Source: Agathobacter sp.
GTDB lineage: Bacteria; Bacillota; Clostridia; Lachnospirales; Lachnospiraceae
Direction of reading: 5' to 3'
NCBI GenBank assembly: GCA_017481285.1
Contig: JAFUPI010000024.1
Span: 1 to 49,355, forward strand
Length of the DNA stretch: 49,355 bases
A program made the translations under genes and the position numbers. The notes under the pieces are model-generated. The model did not search any database. It was not told the origin of the DNA and was given only the letters and a program-made list of their open reading frames with translations. This document shows, in pieces, positions 27,083 to 35,495 of this stretch (its first letter is position 1; every line of letters begins with the position of its first letter).

Positions 27083-28291
27083 TTATTCCAAGCCCTTAAT
27101 TGCCATTTTTAATCTATCCATAGCTTCCACTAATTTGCTATGTGGAAGTGCAAGATTCATACGAATACAGTTTGGTCCATTGAACGCGCTACCTGGCTGC
27201 CAGATAACACCTTCGCGAATACCTGCTGCATATACTTCATCGATATTTCTTCCATGCTTTTCACACCATTTCGTGAAATCTGGGAAAATCATATAAGTTC
27301 CTTCTGGTTTCGAAATTTCGATGCCTTCAAATTCATTCGCAAAGAAATCGCAAGCATAATTTACGTTTTCTGTAAGCACCTGACAAAGCTCGTCTACCCA
27401 TTCATAACCTTCTGGCTTGTACGCACCGATAAGAGCATGTACCGACAAAAGATTCGCCGCATTATAATGACCTAAAGAAGATTCTTTTCTTACACGATCA
27501 CGTAAATACTTGTTATAAATAATGTGGTAGCTGCCTACCAAACCTGCTAAATTAAAGGTCTTGGATGGTGCATATTCTGCGATAACGCGATTCTTAGCAT
27601 CTTCGTTGATAGACTGCAGTGGAATATGCTTGTTATCCGCCAAAATCAAATCTGACCAGATTTCATCACAAATAACCATTACATCATGCTTCTGGAAAAT
27701 CTCCATCGCCTTTTCCAATTCCCAGCGTTCCCAAACACGGCCAGTTGGATTATGAGGCGAACAGAAAATCGTTGTGTGGATATTATTTTCCACAATCTTC
27801 TTTTCCATATCTTCAAAATCCATACGATATACACCGTTTTCGTCTTTTACAAGTTCGCTATGAATAATATCATAACCATTATTCTTAAGTGTCATGGTAA
27901 ATCCGATGTAAGTTGGTTTATGTATTAAAACTTTATCGCCCTTGGAACACAACACACTAAGTGCAGAAGCCACACCGCCTAATACACTATTTTCGTATTC
28001 AATGCACTCTCTGGTGAGACCTGTCACGCCATTTCGTTTTTCATGCCACTCAATAATAGAATTGTAATATTCATCTGGTGTAATAAAGTAACCATATTCT
28101 GGATGATTTACACGCTCGATAATCTGCTGTGGCACAGTCGGCACCGTAGCAAAACTCATATCCGCAACCCACATAGGAATTGGTTCAACTCCCTCTTTGA
28201 TATCAATCCCCTGTGTCATCATACCATAGCCATCCACTGCCATAGTATTTCTTCCGCCACGATTCATAATCGTTGTAAAATCGTATTTCAT
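27083..28291 (-). CDS. MalY/PatB-type PLP C-S lyase (cystathionine beta-lyase-like)
   Basis: 402 residues of the class I/II aminotransferase fold. NRGGRNTMAVDGYG at the start, PIPMWVADMSF, CSPHNPTGRVW, ICDEIWSDL and the PLP lysine Lys244 in APSKTFNLAG are all typical of MalY/PatB. These enzymes cleave C-S bonds in cystathionine or cysteine conjugates, and some also act as regulators. It is the first gene of the MalY-DUF1292-GH3 group, with an AAGA/GGAGG-like site upstream and a TATAAT-like box on the minus strand at 28336-28341. Substrate choice cannot be read from the sequence. Confidence 0.92.
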   Translation of the reverse strand: MKYDFTTIMNRGGRNTMAVDGYGMMTQGIDIKEGVEPIPMWVADMSFATVPTVPQQIIERVNHPEYGYFITPDEYYNSIIEWHEKRNGVTGLTRECIEYENSVLGGVASALSVLCSKGDKVLIHKPTYIGFTMTLKNNGYDIIHSELVKDENGVYRMDFEDMEKKIVENNIHTTIFCSPHNPTGRVWERWELEKAMEIFQKHDVMVICDEIWSDLILADNKHIPLQSINEDAKNRVIAEYAPSKTFNLAGLVGSYHIIYNKYLRDRVRKESSLGHYNAANLLSVHALIGAYKPEGYEWVDELCQVLTENVNYACDFFANEFEGIEISKPEGTYMIFPDFTKWCEKHGRNIDEVYAAGIREGVIWQPGSAFNGPNCIRMNLALPHSKLVEAMDRLKMAIKGLE

Positions 28292-28335
28292 CTCTTCTTT
28301 CCTCCGAAATTTGCACAGTTGTACACGATAAAAGT

Positions 28336-28341
28336 ATTATA
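28336..28341 (-). promoter_or_regulatory. candidate -10 box for the MalY-type gene
   Basis: A perfect TATAAT on the minus strand, 45 bases upstream of the ATG. No good -35 is found at 16-18 bases, so the call is tentative. Confidence 0.4.
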
Positions 28342-28435
28342 ACAGAAAAAAAACATTTCGTATAGTAACAATTACTTAAAAACTCACAAATCTTCCATAT
28401 TTTTTGTTGGTATTTTATAATTTTTTAAGACTTTC

Positions 28436-28447
28436 ATTGTGCACAAT
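28436..28447. promoter_or_regulatory. palindrome just upstream of the GH2 promoter
   Basis: ATTGTGCACAAT is a perfect 12-base palindrome ending two bases before the -35 box. It could bind an activator or repressor of the glycosidase gene. No matching regulator gene is obvious in the window. Confidence 0.5.
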
Positions 28448-28449
28448 CG

Positions 28450-28478
28450 TTGACCTTGTTCACATTAGAAGCTATAAT
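28450..28478 (+). promoter_or_regulatory. sigma-A promoter of the GH2 gene
   Basis: TTGACC (28450-28455), a 17-base spacer and a perfect TATAAT (28473-28478). Transcription should start near 28485. Confidence 0.9.
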
Positions 28479-28487
28479 AGAGGTAGC

Positions 28488-28501
28488 GTCACTCTAGTGA
28501 C
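28488..28501. promoter_or_regulatory. operator-like inverted repeat at the GH2 start site
   Basis: GTCACTCTAGTGAC, two six-base arms around CT, lies right at the expected transcription start, where a repressor would block the polymerase. Confidence 0.5.
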
Positions 28502-28552
28502 AACCTTGAAACTATTTTTAGGAAAAGGAAAGAAAGGGAGGATTTTTACATC

Positions 28553-30793
28553 ATGAGACAGATTTACAATCTCAACACAAAATGGGCATTCACAAAAGAT
28601 GCTACAGAAGCACCAAAGACAATGCCTGAAAAATGGTACTGGGTTACTTTACCACACACTTGGAATGACATCGATGGTCAGGACGGTGGAAATGACCTTT
28701 ACCGTGGAACCGCTTACTATGCAAAAACAGTAGAAAAAGCTGACTTGCCAGTAGCTGACCAGTATTACTTAGAATTCAACGGAGCAAACTCTTCTGCTAA
28801 AGTTTATATCAATGGCGAAGAAGTTGCTGTTCACCACGGCGGATACTCTACATGGAGAGTAAATGTAACAGACAAATTAACAGATAAAACTCTTATTGTA
28901 GTTGAAGTTGATAACTCACCAAACGATACTGTTTACCCACAGATGGCTGACTTTACCTTCTACGGCGGTCTCTATCGTAACGTAAACATCATTGCTGTTA
29001 GCGAATCACACTTCGACCTTGACTACTATGGAGGTCCTGGTATCGCTGTTACTCCAGAAATCGATGGCGACGATGCTACAGTTAAAGTAGACGTTTACTT
29101 AACAAATGCAAAAGCTGGACAAGAACTTATGTACACATTAAAAGACCAGGAAGGCAATGTAGTTGCAGCTGATAAGGTAGCAGCTGATGAAACAAGCGTA
29201 ACCTTCCGTATTAAAAACGTACATCGTTGGCACGGACGCAAAGATCCATATCTTTACTCAGCAGAAGTTTGCTTAGTAGATGGCGATGGCGTTCTTGATA
29301 ACGTAGCTACACGTTTTGGCTGCCGTACATACGAAATCCATCCAGAAAACGGATTTATCTTAAACGGCGAAGAATATCCACTTCGTGGTGTTTCTCGTCA
29401 TCAGGATAGATGGGGTATCGGTAATGCATTACTTCCAGAACACCATGATGAAGATATGGACCTGATCTGCGAAGTAGGTGCTACTACTATCCGTCTCGCT
29501 CATTATCAGCATGATCAGTATTTCTATGATCTCTGTGATGAAAGAGGTATGGTAATCTGGGCAGAAATCCCATATATCTCAAATCATATGCCAAACGGCC
29601 GTGAAAATACTATTTCACAAATGAAAGAACTTGTTATCCAGAACTACAACCACCCATCTATCGTAGTTTGGGGTCTTTCAAACGAAATCAGCATGCAGGG
29701 CTCTAGCGATGATTTATTAGACAACCACAATGTATTAAATGACTTATGTCATGAATTAGACAAGACTCGTCTTACAACAATCGCTATCGTATCTATGTGT
29801 CCAATGGATGACCCATATGTACAGATTCCTGATACAGTATCTTGGAACCACTACTTCGGATGGTACGGCGGTACAACAGCAGACAACGGTCCTTGGTTTG
29901 ATGAATTCCACAAGAAATTCCCTAACCTTCCAGTTGGATGTTCAGAATACGGCTGTGAAGCTCTTAACTGGCATACATCTGATCCACAGCAGGGTGACTA
30001 CACAGAAGAATATCAGGCATACTACCACGAAGAACTCATCAAACAGCTCTTCACAAGAAAATATATGTGGGCTACACATGTATGGAATATGTTTGACTTC
30101 GGTGCTGATTCACGTAACGAAGGTGGCGAAAATGGACAGAACCATAAAGGTCTTGTTACATTCGATAGAAAATACAAAAAAGACTCTTTCTATGCTTACA
30201 AAGCATGGTTATCAGATGACCCATTCGTACACATCTGCGGCAAACGCTATGTAGACCGTGTAGAAGATGTTACAAAAGTAACTGTTTACTCTAACCTTCC
30301 AGAAGTAGAGCTTTTCGCAAACGGCGAATCACTTGGTAAAGTAAAAGCTGAAGACCACTTCTTCTACTTTGACGTACCAAACAAAGGTGAAACTACACTC
30401 GTTGCAGTAGCTGGCGACCAGAAAGATGAAAGTTTCATCCGCAAAGTTGCTGAATTCAACAATGATTACAGATTAAAAGAACAGGGTGCTATCCTTAACT
30501 GGTTCGATATCACAGAAGTTGAAGGACATATGTCACTCAACACCAAATTAGAAGACATCATGAAACAGCCAGCAGGTATGGCTCTCTTCGGCGAATTTAT
30601 GACTACTGTTATGGGACCAGCTGCCGCTGCAGCTGCTGGCGGAGAAATGAGCGGTGATATGTTCAAGATGCTTGGCAGTTTCACTATCCTTCGTCTCCTT
30701 GGAATGCTTCCAAAGGCTGAAGGTGCTCCAGCTGTGACAAAAGAACAGCTCCTTGCAATTAATGAAAAATTGAATCAGATTCCTCTTGCATAG
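28553..30793 (+). CDS. glycoside hydrolase family 2 enzyme, beta-galactosidase/glucuronidase-like, with extra C-terminal tail
   Basis: 746 residues, no signal peptide. The N-terminal jelly-roll (LPHTWN, YRGTAYYAK, EFNGANSSAKVYINGE) and Ig-like domain precede a TIM barrel with acid/base Glu378 (VVWGLSNE) and nucleophile Glu465 (GCSEYGCEA); SRHQDRWGIG fits the sugar-binding strand. Residues about 648-746 form an unusual tail with GAILNWFDI, an alanine-rich stretch (PAAAAAAGG) and a helical end rich in Leu/Met, not part of the standard GH2 fold. GGGAGG lies 11 bases upstream of the ATG. It is the only large plus-strand gene, with its own strong promoter and two palindromes. The exact glycosidic bond is unknown. 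Confidence 0.92.
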   Translation: MRQIYNLNTKWAFTKDATEAPKTMPEKWYWVTLPHTWNDIDGQDGGNDLYRGTAYYAKTVEKADLPVADQYYLEFNGANSSAKVYINGEEVAVHHGGYSTWRVNVTDKLTDKTLIVVEVDNSPNDTVYPQMADFTFYGGLYRNVNIIAVSESHFDLDYYGGPGIAVTPEIDGDDATVKVDVYLTNAKAGQELMYTLKDQEGNVVAADKVAADETSVTFRIKNVHRWHGRKDPYLYSAEVCLVDGDGVLDNVATRFGCRTYEIHPENGFILNGEEYPLRGVSRHQDRWGIGNALLPEHHDEDMDLICEVGATTIRLAHYQHDQYFYDLCDERGMVIWAEIPYISNHMPNGRENTISQMKELVIQNYNHPSIVVWGLSNEISMQGSSDDLLDNHNVLNDLCHELDKTRLTTIAIVSMCPMDDPYVQIPDTVSWNHYFGWYGGTTADNGPWFDEFHKKFPNLPVGCSEYGCEALNWHTSDPQQGDYTEEYQAYYHEELIKQLFTRKYMWATHVWNMFDFGADSRNEGGENGQNHKGLVTFDRKYKKDSFYAYKAWLSDDPFVHICGKRYVDRVEDVTKVTVYSNLPEVELFANGESLGKVKAEDHFFYFDVPNKGETTLVAVAGDQKDESFIRKVAEFNNDYRLKEQGAILNWFDITEVEGHMSLNTKLEDIMKQPAGMALFGEFMTTVMGPAAAAAAGGEMSGDMFKMLGSFTILRLLGMLPKAEGAPAVTKEQLLAINEKLNQIPLA

Positions 30794-30833
30794 CAATGAA
30801 TTTGTATTGTAAGTAATTTATCTAAATAATACG

Positions 30834-30993
30834 AAAAACAAGAAGTGCACATTATATCACACGAAACACGACTTTCGCTCTTAGTGAGCTCGTTGCGTTA
30901 CTAATCTCATAGTCTCCAAAACAGGAGCCTATTCGCTAAGTAACGACGGCTCCCTAAAGGTTTCGTTTGATATAATGTGCACTTCTTGTTTTT
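30834..30993. repeat. 160-base structure with 34-base inverted arms between convergent genes
   Basis: Arms 30834-30867 and 30960-30993 are inverted copies differing at one base. The 92-base centre also contains short pairing segments (GTTACT with AGTAAC; GGAGCC with GGCTCC). Each arm ends in an A-run or T-run, so either RNA strand would fold into a long hairpin followed by U's, suitable as a two-way terminator for the GH2 gene and the symporter gene (ends at 31078). The length and near-perfect arms also fit a MITE or palindromic repeat. Only one copy was seen in the window. Confidence 0.85.
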
Positions 30994-31077
30994 CTTACTC
31001 TATGGAAAAATTTACCTACAATATAAATTCATTACTTCAACATAAACTTCTGATTCAATTTCTCTCTATTTGCTCGT

Positions 31078-32454
31078 CTATCGGTTACGTTTCTCTTTTA
31101 GCTTTTCTACGTTCTCTTCCACTTGTCGTTTGTGCAGTGGATACCAGAACCAAAGGATAACACCGAGAAGGGCGAATCCAATGGCTGGGACGAGGGTTGA
31201 GATGTTGAAAATTCCTTCTCTTACACCAGCTTCTACTACTGTCGTATCTGAATAGCCAATCGCCGTCAATAGTGTTCCCACCAGGCCAGCTGCTCCTGCC
31301 TGTCCCAGTTTTCTAGCAAAAGAATACAGAGCATAGACAGAACCATCCTCACGAATTCCATTTTTTATTTCTGAATAGTCGATAACATCCGTAATAAGAG
31401 CCCAGGAAATCATACTGAATACCCCCAGTGCCATCCAGCAAAGTCCCTGCAAAAACACATAGACCCACACATTTTGCGGACGAACCACATACAAAAGCAG
31501 ACAAACTGCTGCCGCAACGAAGCTGGCTACTACCGCTACTTCTGCTTTTCCAAAACGCAGCGAAATCGGTTTTGCTATCGCTGCAATCAAAAGCGACCCT
31601 GCCAGCATTACCACCATGGACACCGACTGAGCAGTGGTATTTCCATAGTAAATTGGAAATACATAATTAGCCATCGACTGCAGGGTCATCTGTGCCAAAA
31701 GCATTACAATAGATGCCGCAATAATGGAAATTAATGCTTTATTTGTAAAAGCATTTCGCAGCATAGCAATTACATTATTATCCTCTTTTTTTTCTGCATT
31801 CGACGTAATGTGTACACGCTCCGTAACCAATGTATAACAAATCAAATAGGATATGACGGCACAAATAGAAAATATCCCAGCAATCGTGGTGAATATCTTT
31901 CCATTCAATACCATGATTCCATTTCGCTCCTCATAGGCAATTACAGGAATAATAGCCCCTACAATTACACTGGCAAAGGTTGCACCGATACTTCGATAGG
32001 TAGACAGCGACTGTCTATCACCAGGATCTGCAGATATCGCCGATGCCATAGAGCCATAGGGAATATTAATCGACGTGTATAGAAAAGAACCCCATATAAT
32101 ATATGTCACAAACAAATATCCTATTTTGAATCCCACAGACATATCAGCTAGACTGCTTTGATAAATCAAAAAAGACGCAATTGCCACAGGTACACACATT
32201 CTTCGAATCCATGGCCGAAATTTCCCATATTTTGTGGTGGGACTTTTATCACAGATTCGTCCCATCGCCACATCTGTAAAGGCATCTATAAAACGTGAAA
32301 TCATGATTATCGTGCCTACCACAGCTGCTGGCACGCCCATCACATCCGTATAAAATTTGAGTAAAAAAGTGGAAGACAACACAAACGTAAAATCGTTTCC
32401 GATGTCTCCCATTAAATATCCTATCTTATCTCTTAATCCAAATGGTTTTGACAT
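31078..32454 (-). CDS. GPH-family sugar:cation symporter
   Basis: 458 residues from the ATG at 32454, which has GAGGAGG seven bases upstream; the longer frame from 32472 lacks a site. It has about 12 membrane segments. The GPH signatures are SRFIDAFTDVAMGRICDK after helix 2 and KFRPWI. The family (MelB, XynB, LacS) imports disaccharides, glucuronides or xylosides with Na+ or H+. It is convergent with the GH2 gene, so the pair may import and hydrolyse the same glycoside, although they are separated by the 160-base inverted repeat. The substrate is not determinable. Confidence 0.92.
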   Translation of the reverse strand: MSKPFGLRDKIGYLMGDIGNDFTFVLSSTFLLKFYTDVMGVPAAVVGTIIMISRFIDAFTDVAMGRICDKSPTTKYGKFRPWIRRMCVPVAIASFLIYQSSLADMSVGFKIGYLFVTYIIWGSFLYTSINIPYGSMASAISADPGDRQSLSTYRSIGATFASVIVGAIIPVIAYEERNGIMVLNGKIFTTIAGIFSICAVISYLICYTLVTERVHITSNAEKKEDNNVIAMLRNAFTNKALISIIAASIVMLLAQMTLQSMANYVFPIYYGNTTAQSVSMVVMLAGSLLIAAIAKPISLRFGKAEVAVVASFVAAAVCLLLYVVRPQNVWVYVFLQGLCWMALGVFSMISWALITDVIDYSEIKNGIREDGSVYALYSFARKLGQAGAAGLVGTLLTAIGYSDTTVVEAGVREGIFNISTLVPAIGFALLGVILWFWYPLHKRQVEENVEKLKEKRNR

Positions 32455-32608
32455 AGTATCTCCTCCTCGCAAATTTCGCGATTAATTCTCTACTATGATT
32501 ACCAATTTTTCATAATATATTATAATTTCATATGAAATTTTTACAGTTTTCTCCTCGTATCTTTTTTACTCAAATACACATTCTAATCTCGAAAGGAAGG
32601 TGTATATC

Positions 32609-32767
32609 ATGGCAAAGAAAAAAAATCAGCAAACCAAAACTAACAACAACGCTGTTAGAAACAGTTATTCTGAAAGCAATAAGAATGCTTCTAAGAATAA
32701 CACAAGCAACTGCTTCAAAGATAACACAAATAATGAGTCCTCAAATAGCACTTCTAACTGTCGCTAA
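32609..32767 (+). CDS. 52-residue Asn/Ser-rich basic protein
   Basis: A short frame with a clear AAAGGAAGG ribosome site eight bases before the ATG. The protein starts MAKKKNQQTK, is rich in Asn, Ser, Thr and Lys throughout, and ends in Cys-Arg, with a second Cys at residue 35. The composition recalls small acid-soluble or coat-type spore proteins, but I do not recognise the family. It is followed directly by a strong stem-loop terminator, which supports a real small transcript. An overlapping 100-codon frame starting at 32532 looks like a shadow, as it lacks a ribosome site and runs through the terminator. Confidence 0.65.
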   Translation: MAKKKNQQTKTNNNAVRNSYSESNKNASKNNTSNCFKDNTNNESSNSTSNCR

Positions 32768-32770
32768 TGA

Positions 32771-32811
32771 ATTGAAATCAGAGGGGTTATTCGCCCCTCT
32801 CATATTTCAAT
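32771..32811. terminator. shared terminator between the small Asn/Ser-rich gene and the MATE gene
   Basis: AGAGGGG and CCCCTCT pair (7) around TTATTCG, and outside a small bulge ATTGAAAT pairs with ATTTCAAT (8). It lies between two converging genes and could stop both transcripts. No strong T-run follows. Confidence 0.75.
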
Positions 32812-32818
32812 GTACATA

Positions 32819-34159
32819 TTATTCTTTTATTTGATCTGGAAACTTTCTACGTAAGAAAGCCACCACAAACGGTATCGCAGCAAATCCTGTTAAAACATCC
32901 GCCAATGGCTGTGAAATCTGCACCCCTAAAAGTCCCCAGAAATGTGTCGTAATTAAAAGTGTCGGTATAAACATAAGTCCATTACGCATCATGGATAAAA
33001 ATGTCGATACCTTTACCTGTCTCGTACTCTGATAAAGCATATTTACCGGAATTGACAGCGGTAAGAACATTGATCCAATACATGCTGCACGAAGTGGTAA
33101 TACCCCTACTTCCATAACAGCAGGACTCTTTTGGAAGGCATACACAATATGCTCCGCAAGAAAGATGCTTGGAAGTGCAAGGCACGCAACCATGCAAAAG
33201 CCTATTGCCATAGTCGCTACCAAACCTCGTTTTACGCGATCATATCGTTTCGCCTGATAATTAAATGATGCCACTGGCTGATATCCCTGACCGATTCCAA
33301 GACCCACACACGTTACAAACATGCTGAAACGATTTGCAACACTCATTGCTGCGATAGCAGCATCTCCAAATGGTCTTGTAACATTGTTTAACAAACCGCC
33401 TGAGAAAGAGGACAGCCCTTGTCTAACCAGCGAAGGAAATCCCACTTTCATAATCGTCGTATATGTATTAACATTTCTACTTATTGCAGAAATCCGAATA
33501 CTACTTTCTCCCATTTTTCGGAAGAAATATAACAGAATAAAAAAGCTGATCGTCTGGGATACCGCTGTCGCAATACCTGCTCCTAACACACCACAATCAA
33601 ACACAATTACCAAAAGATAATCTCCAAAAATATTGATAATTCCACCGGATACCAATCCAAGCATGGAATAAAAGGATTTCCCTTCATATCTCAAATCGTT
33701 ATTTAACACAAAAGACGTCATAACGATTGGACAACTTAGTAGCACGCAGGCGCCGTATTGTTTTGCATAGGGCAGAATCGTTTCCGTACTTCCTAATAGT
33801 CTCATAAATGGGTCTAGGAAAAGCAATCCTCCTCCCATAAGAATAATCCCAAAAGCTAACGCAGTAAAAAAAGCAGTCGACACATATTCCGTGGCCTCTT
33901 CCTTATTTCTATCTGCCAGTGCCTTGGAAACCATAGTGCCAGCACCCTGACCTATCATAAATGCTATTGCTTGAATAATGGCTTGCAAGGTAAACAAAAT
34001 CCCCGTAGCGGCCTGCGGACTTTCTCCCAAAGTACCCACGAAATATGTATCCGCCATGTTATATAAACTTGTCACCAACATCGAAATTGTCGTTGGTATT
34101 CCTAGAGAAACGATAAGCTTCACCAGAGGAGTTTTCGTCATTTTATCATATTGCGTCAT
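32819..34159 (-). CDS. MATE-family efflux transporter
   Basis: 446 residues with 12 membrane segments in two repeats. The N-terminal PLVKLIVSLGIPTTISMLVTSLYN (read as short pieces PLVKLIV, GIPTTISM, LYNMADTYFVG) is typical of the NorM/DinF-like group, as are GQGAGTM and GLGIGQGYQPV in the second half. It exports cationic drugs or toxic metabolites using Na+ or H+. It stands alone, with a TetR-type palindrome at its promoter but no regulator gene next to it. Confidence 0.93.
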   Translation of the reverse strand: MTQYDKMTKTPLVKLIVSLGIPTTISMLVTSLYNMADTYFVGTLGESPQAATGILFTLQAIIQAIAFMIGQGAGTMVSKALADRNKEEATEYVSTAFFTALAFGIILMGGGLLFLDPFMRLLGSTETILPYAKQYGACVLLSCPIVMTSFVLNNDLRYEGKSFYSMLGLVSGGIINIFGDYLLVIVFDCGVLGAGIATAVSQTISFFILLYFFRKMGESSIRISAISRNVNTYTTIMKVGFPSLVRQGLSSFSGGLLNNVTRPFGDAAIAAMSVANRFSMFVTCVGLGIGQGYQPVASFNYQAKRYDRVKRGLVATMAIGFCMVACLALPSIFLAEHIVYAFQKSPAVMEVGVLPLRAACIGSMFLPLSIPVNMLYQSTRQVKVSTFLSMMRNGLMFIPTLLITTHFWGLLGVQISQPLADVLTGFAAIPFVVAFLRRKFPDQIKE

Positions 34160-34191
34160 TTTAAATTGCCTTCATTTCTATAATTTCAAAG

Positions 34192-34208
34192 CTTGAACAG
34201 TGTTCAAG
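34192..34208. promoter_or_regulatory. TetR-type operator at the MATE promoter
   Basis: CTTGAACAGTGTTCAAG has seven-base inverted arms around AGT. On the minus strand the first half supplies a TTGAAC -35, with ATTATA 17 bases downstream as a possible -10, so a bound protein would cover the -35. Confidence 0.6.
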
Positions 34209-34221
34209 TTATATATTTTCG

Positions 34222-35193
34222 TTATTCCAAGAATGATATTGCAGATTTCATACCATATATCTCATCAGTCTCAAGTACCGCTCTATTAATCGCTTTTCCT
34301 AGCACATGAGCTGCCAAAGTCCCTACTACATCTGCACTGGATTTTACTTTTCCAGTAGCCATAGCATATACGGAGTCACCATCCATAGAGGTATTGACTG
34401 GGCGAATGGTTCGTGCGATACCATTACTAGCCATCGCTGCTACTTTGTTCATCTCTGCTTTATCCAGTTTCGCATTGGTAACGATACATGCGATAGTTGT
34501 GTTTAAAGAAAACAAGCTTGCAAGTTGCAGAAGCTTTACTGCTTCCTCTTCGCTGGAAATCATGGCAGTCTTCTCCTTGTTCATAAGACCCGCCAGCTGT
34601 TTCTGAGAATCCATTTCAAACACATCACCAATGGCGTTTACTGCAACAATAGCACCTACCTGAAGCATACCAGCCTGCACTGCATAACAGCCAAGACCTG
34701 ACTTCATCGAACTTTCTGCACCATGAAGTTTGCCTACGGTTGCCCCCATTCCAGCACCTACGTTGCCATTTCGCTCTACATTTTCTTCACTGTTTAAACA
34801 CGCAGCATACCCCATGGAAGCATCCGGACGCACTTTTCCATCCACACAGCCCAGGTCAAAAATACAAGACCCTACTACGATAGGCACAATCGCATCCCCT
34901 ACCTTAACACCGCGGCCTTTGCCTTCCAAATAACGCATGACACCGCCTGCCGCATCCAAGCCGAAAGCACTTCCACCACTTAAAAGCACGGCATTGACGC
35001 CATCATTGCTCATCAGTGGATTAAGCAGCTGATTTTCTCTGGAAGCTGGTCCTCCACCACGCACATCCACACCACAAATTGCCTTCTTTTCTGGCAAAAT
35101 GACGGTACAGCCTGTGGCATGTTCTTCGTTCTGAGCATGACCGATTTTGATACCTTTTATCTCATGTAAACTAATTTCTTTCCAATCACTCAT
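34222..35193 (-). CDS. P1-family (DmpA/NylC-type) self-cleaving peptidase
   Basis: 323 residues, cytoplasmic. GVDVRGGGPASRE, LSGGSAFGLDAAGGVM and GNVGAGMGATVGK are characteristic of the P1 family. These Ntn hydrolases cut themselves before a Ser/Thr nucleophile; the matching site here is N231-T232 in LNTTIACIVTNA. Known members are aminopeptidases, beta-peptidyl aminopeptidases and the nylon oligomer hydrolase. It follows the small gene at 35205-35495 by 11 bases on the same strand. The natural substrate is unknown. Confidence 0.9.
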   Translation of the reverse strand: MSDWKEISLHEIKGIKIGHAQNEEHATGCTVILPEKKAICGVDVRGGGPASRENQLLNPLMSNDGVNAVLLSGGSAFGLDAAGGVMRYLEGKGRGVKVGDAIVPIVVGSCIFDLGCVDGKVRPDASMGYAACLNSEENVERNGNVGAGMGATVGKLHGAESSMKSGLGCYAVQAGMLQVGAIVAVNAIGDVFEMDSQKQLAGLMNKEKTAMISSEEEAVKLLQLASLFSLNTTIACIVTNAKLDKAEMNKVAAMASNGIARTIRPVNTSMDGDSVYAMATGKVKSSADVVGTLAAHVLGKAINRAVLETDEIYGMKSAISFLE

Positions 35194-35204
35194 ATGGTTA
35201 CCTC

Positions 35205-35495
35205 TTACTCAACATTCTTTTTATGTTTTTCCTCAAAATCTTGAATTTTTTTAACCAGTTCTTCTGGCACTGGTTTATCTTCCATAATATAAATCAATGC
35301 TTCTACTTTATATGGATTTTCGTATTCTAACTCTGTATCCAAACTAGTTACCTTTATACCTAATTTTTCAGCTCTTTCTATAATTCGCTTTCTTTTCTCA
35401 ACTTCCTCTTTTGAAATCGGTTCCGCTGAACCAAAAGCAATAAACGGAGCTGGTTTCGTTTTCTTTTCTATTGAATTCTTATATTCTTTCATCAT
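35205..35495 (-). CDS. small charged protein paired with the JAMM gene
   Basis: 96 residues rich in Glu and Lys, predicted mostly helical with a short strand (VEALIYIMEDK). No motif is recognised. The start overlaps the stop of the JAMM-motif gene (ATGA), so the two are translated together. In toxin-immunity pairs a small protein encoded directly after a toxin domain is often the antidote; that is only a possibility here. It could also be a substrate adaptor. Confidence 0.7.
   Translation of the reverse strand: MMKEYKNSIEKKTKPAPFIAFGSAEPISKEEVEKRKRIIERAEKLGIKVTSLDTELEYENPYKVEALIYIMEDKPVPEELVKKIQDFEEKHKKNVE

Noticed and set aside
30600..30650. Alanine-rich stretch in the GH2 tail as a possible frameshift
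   Set aside because: The frame continues with normal codons to a stop at 30793 and the residues fit a helical domain.
32524..32539. AATTTCATATGAAATT palindrome between the symporter and the small gene as an operator
   Set aside because: The region is extremely AT-rich, so a palindrome of this composition can arise by chance, and no clear promoter aligns with it on either strand.
32532..32834. 100-codon plus-strand frame overlapping the small Asn/Ser-rich gene
   Set aside because: It has no ribosome site, runs through the terminator hairpin and overlaps the end of the MATE gene; the 52-codon frame inside it has a clear ribosome site.
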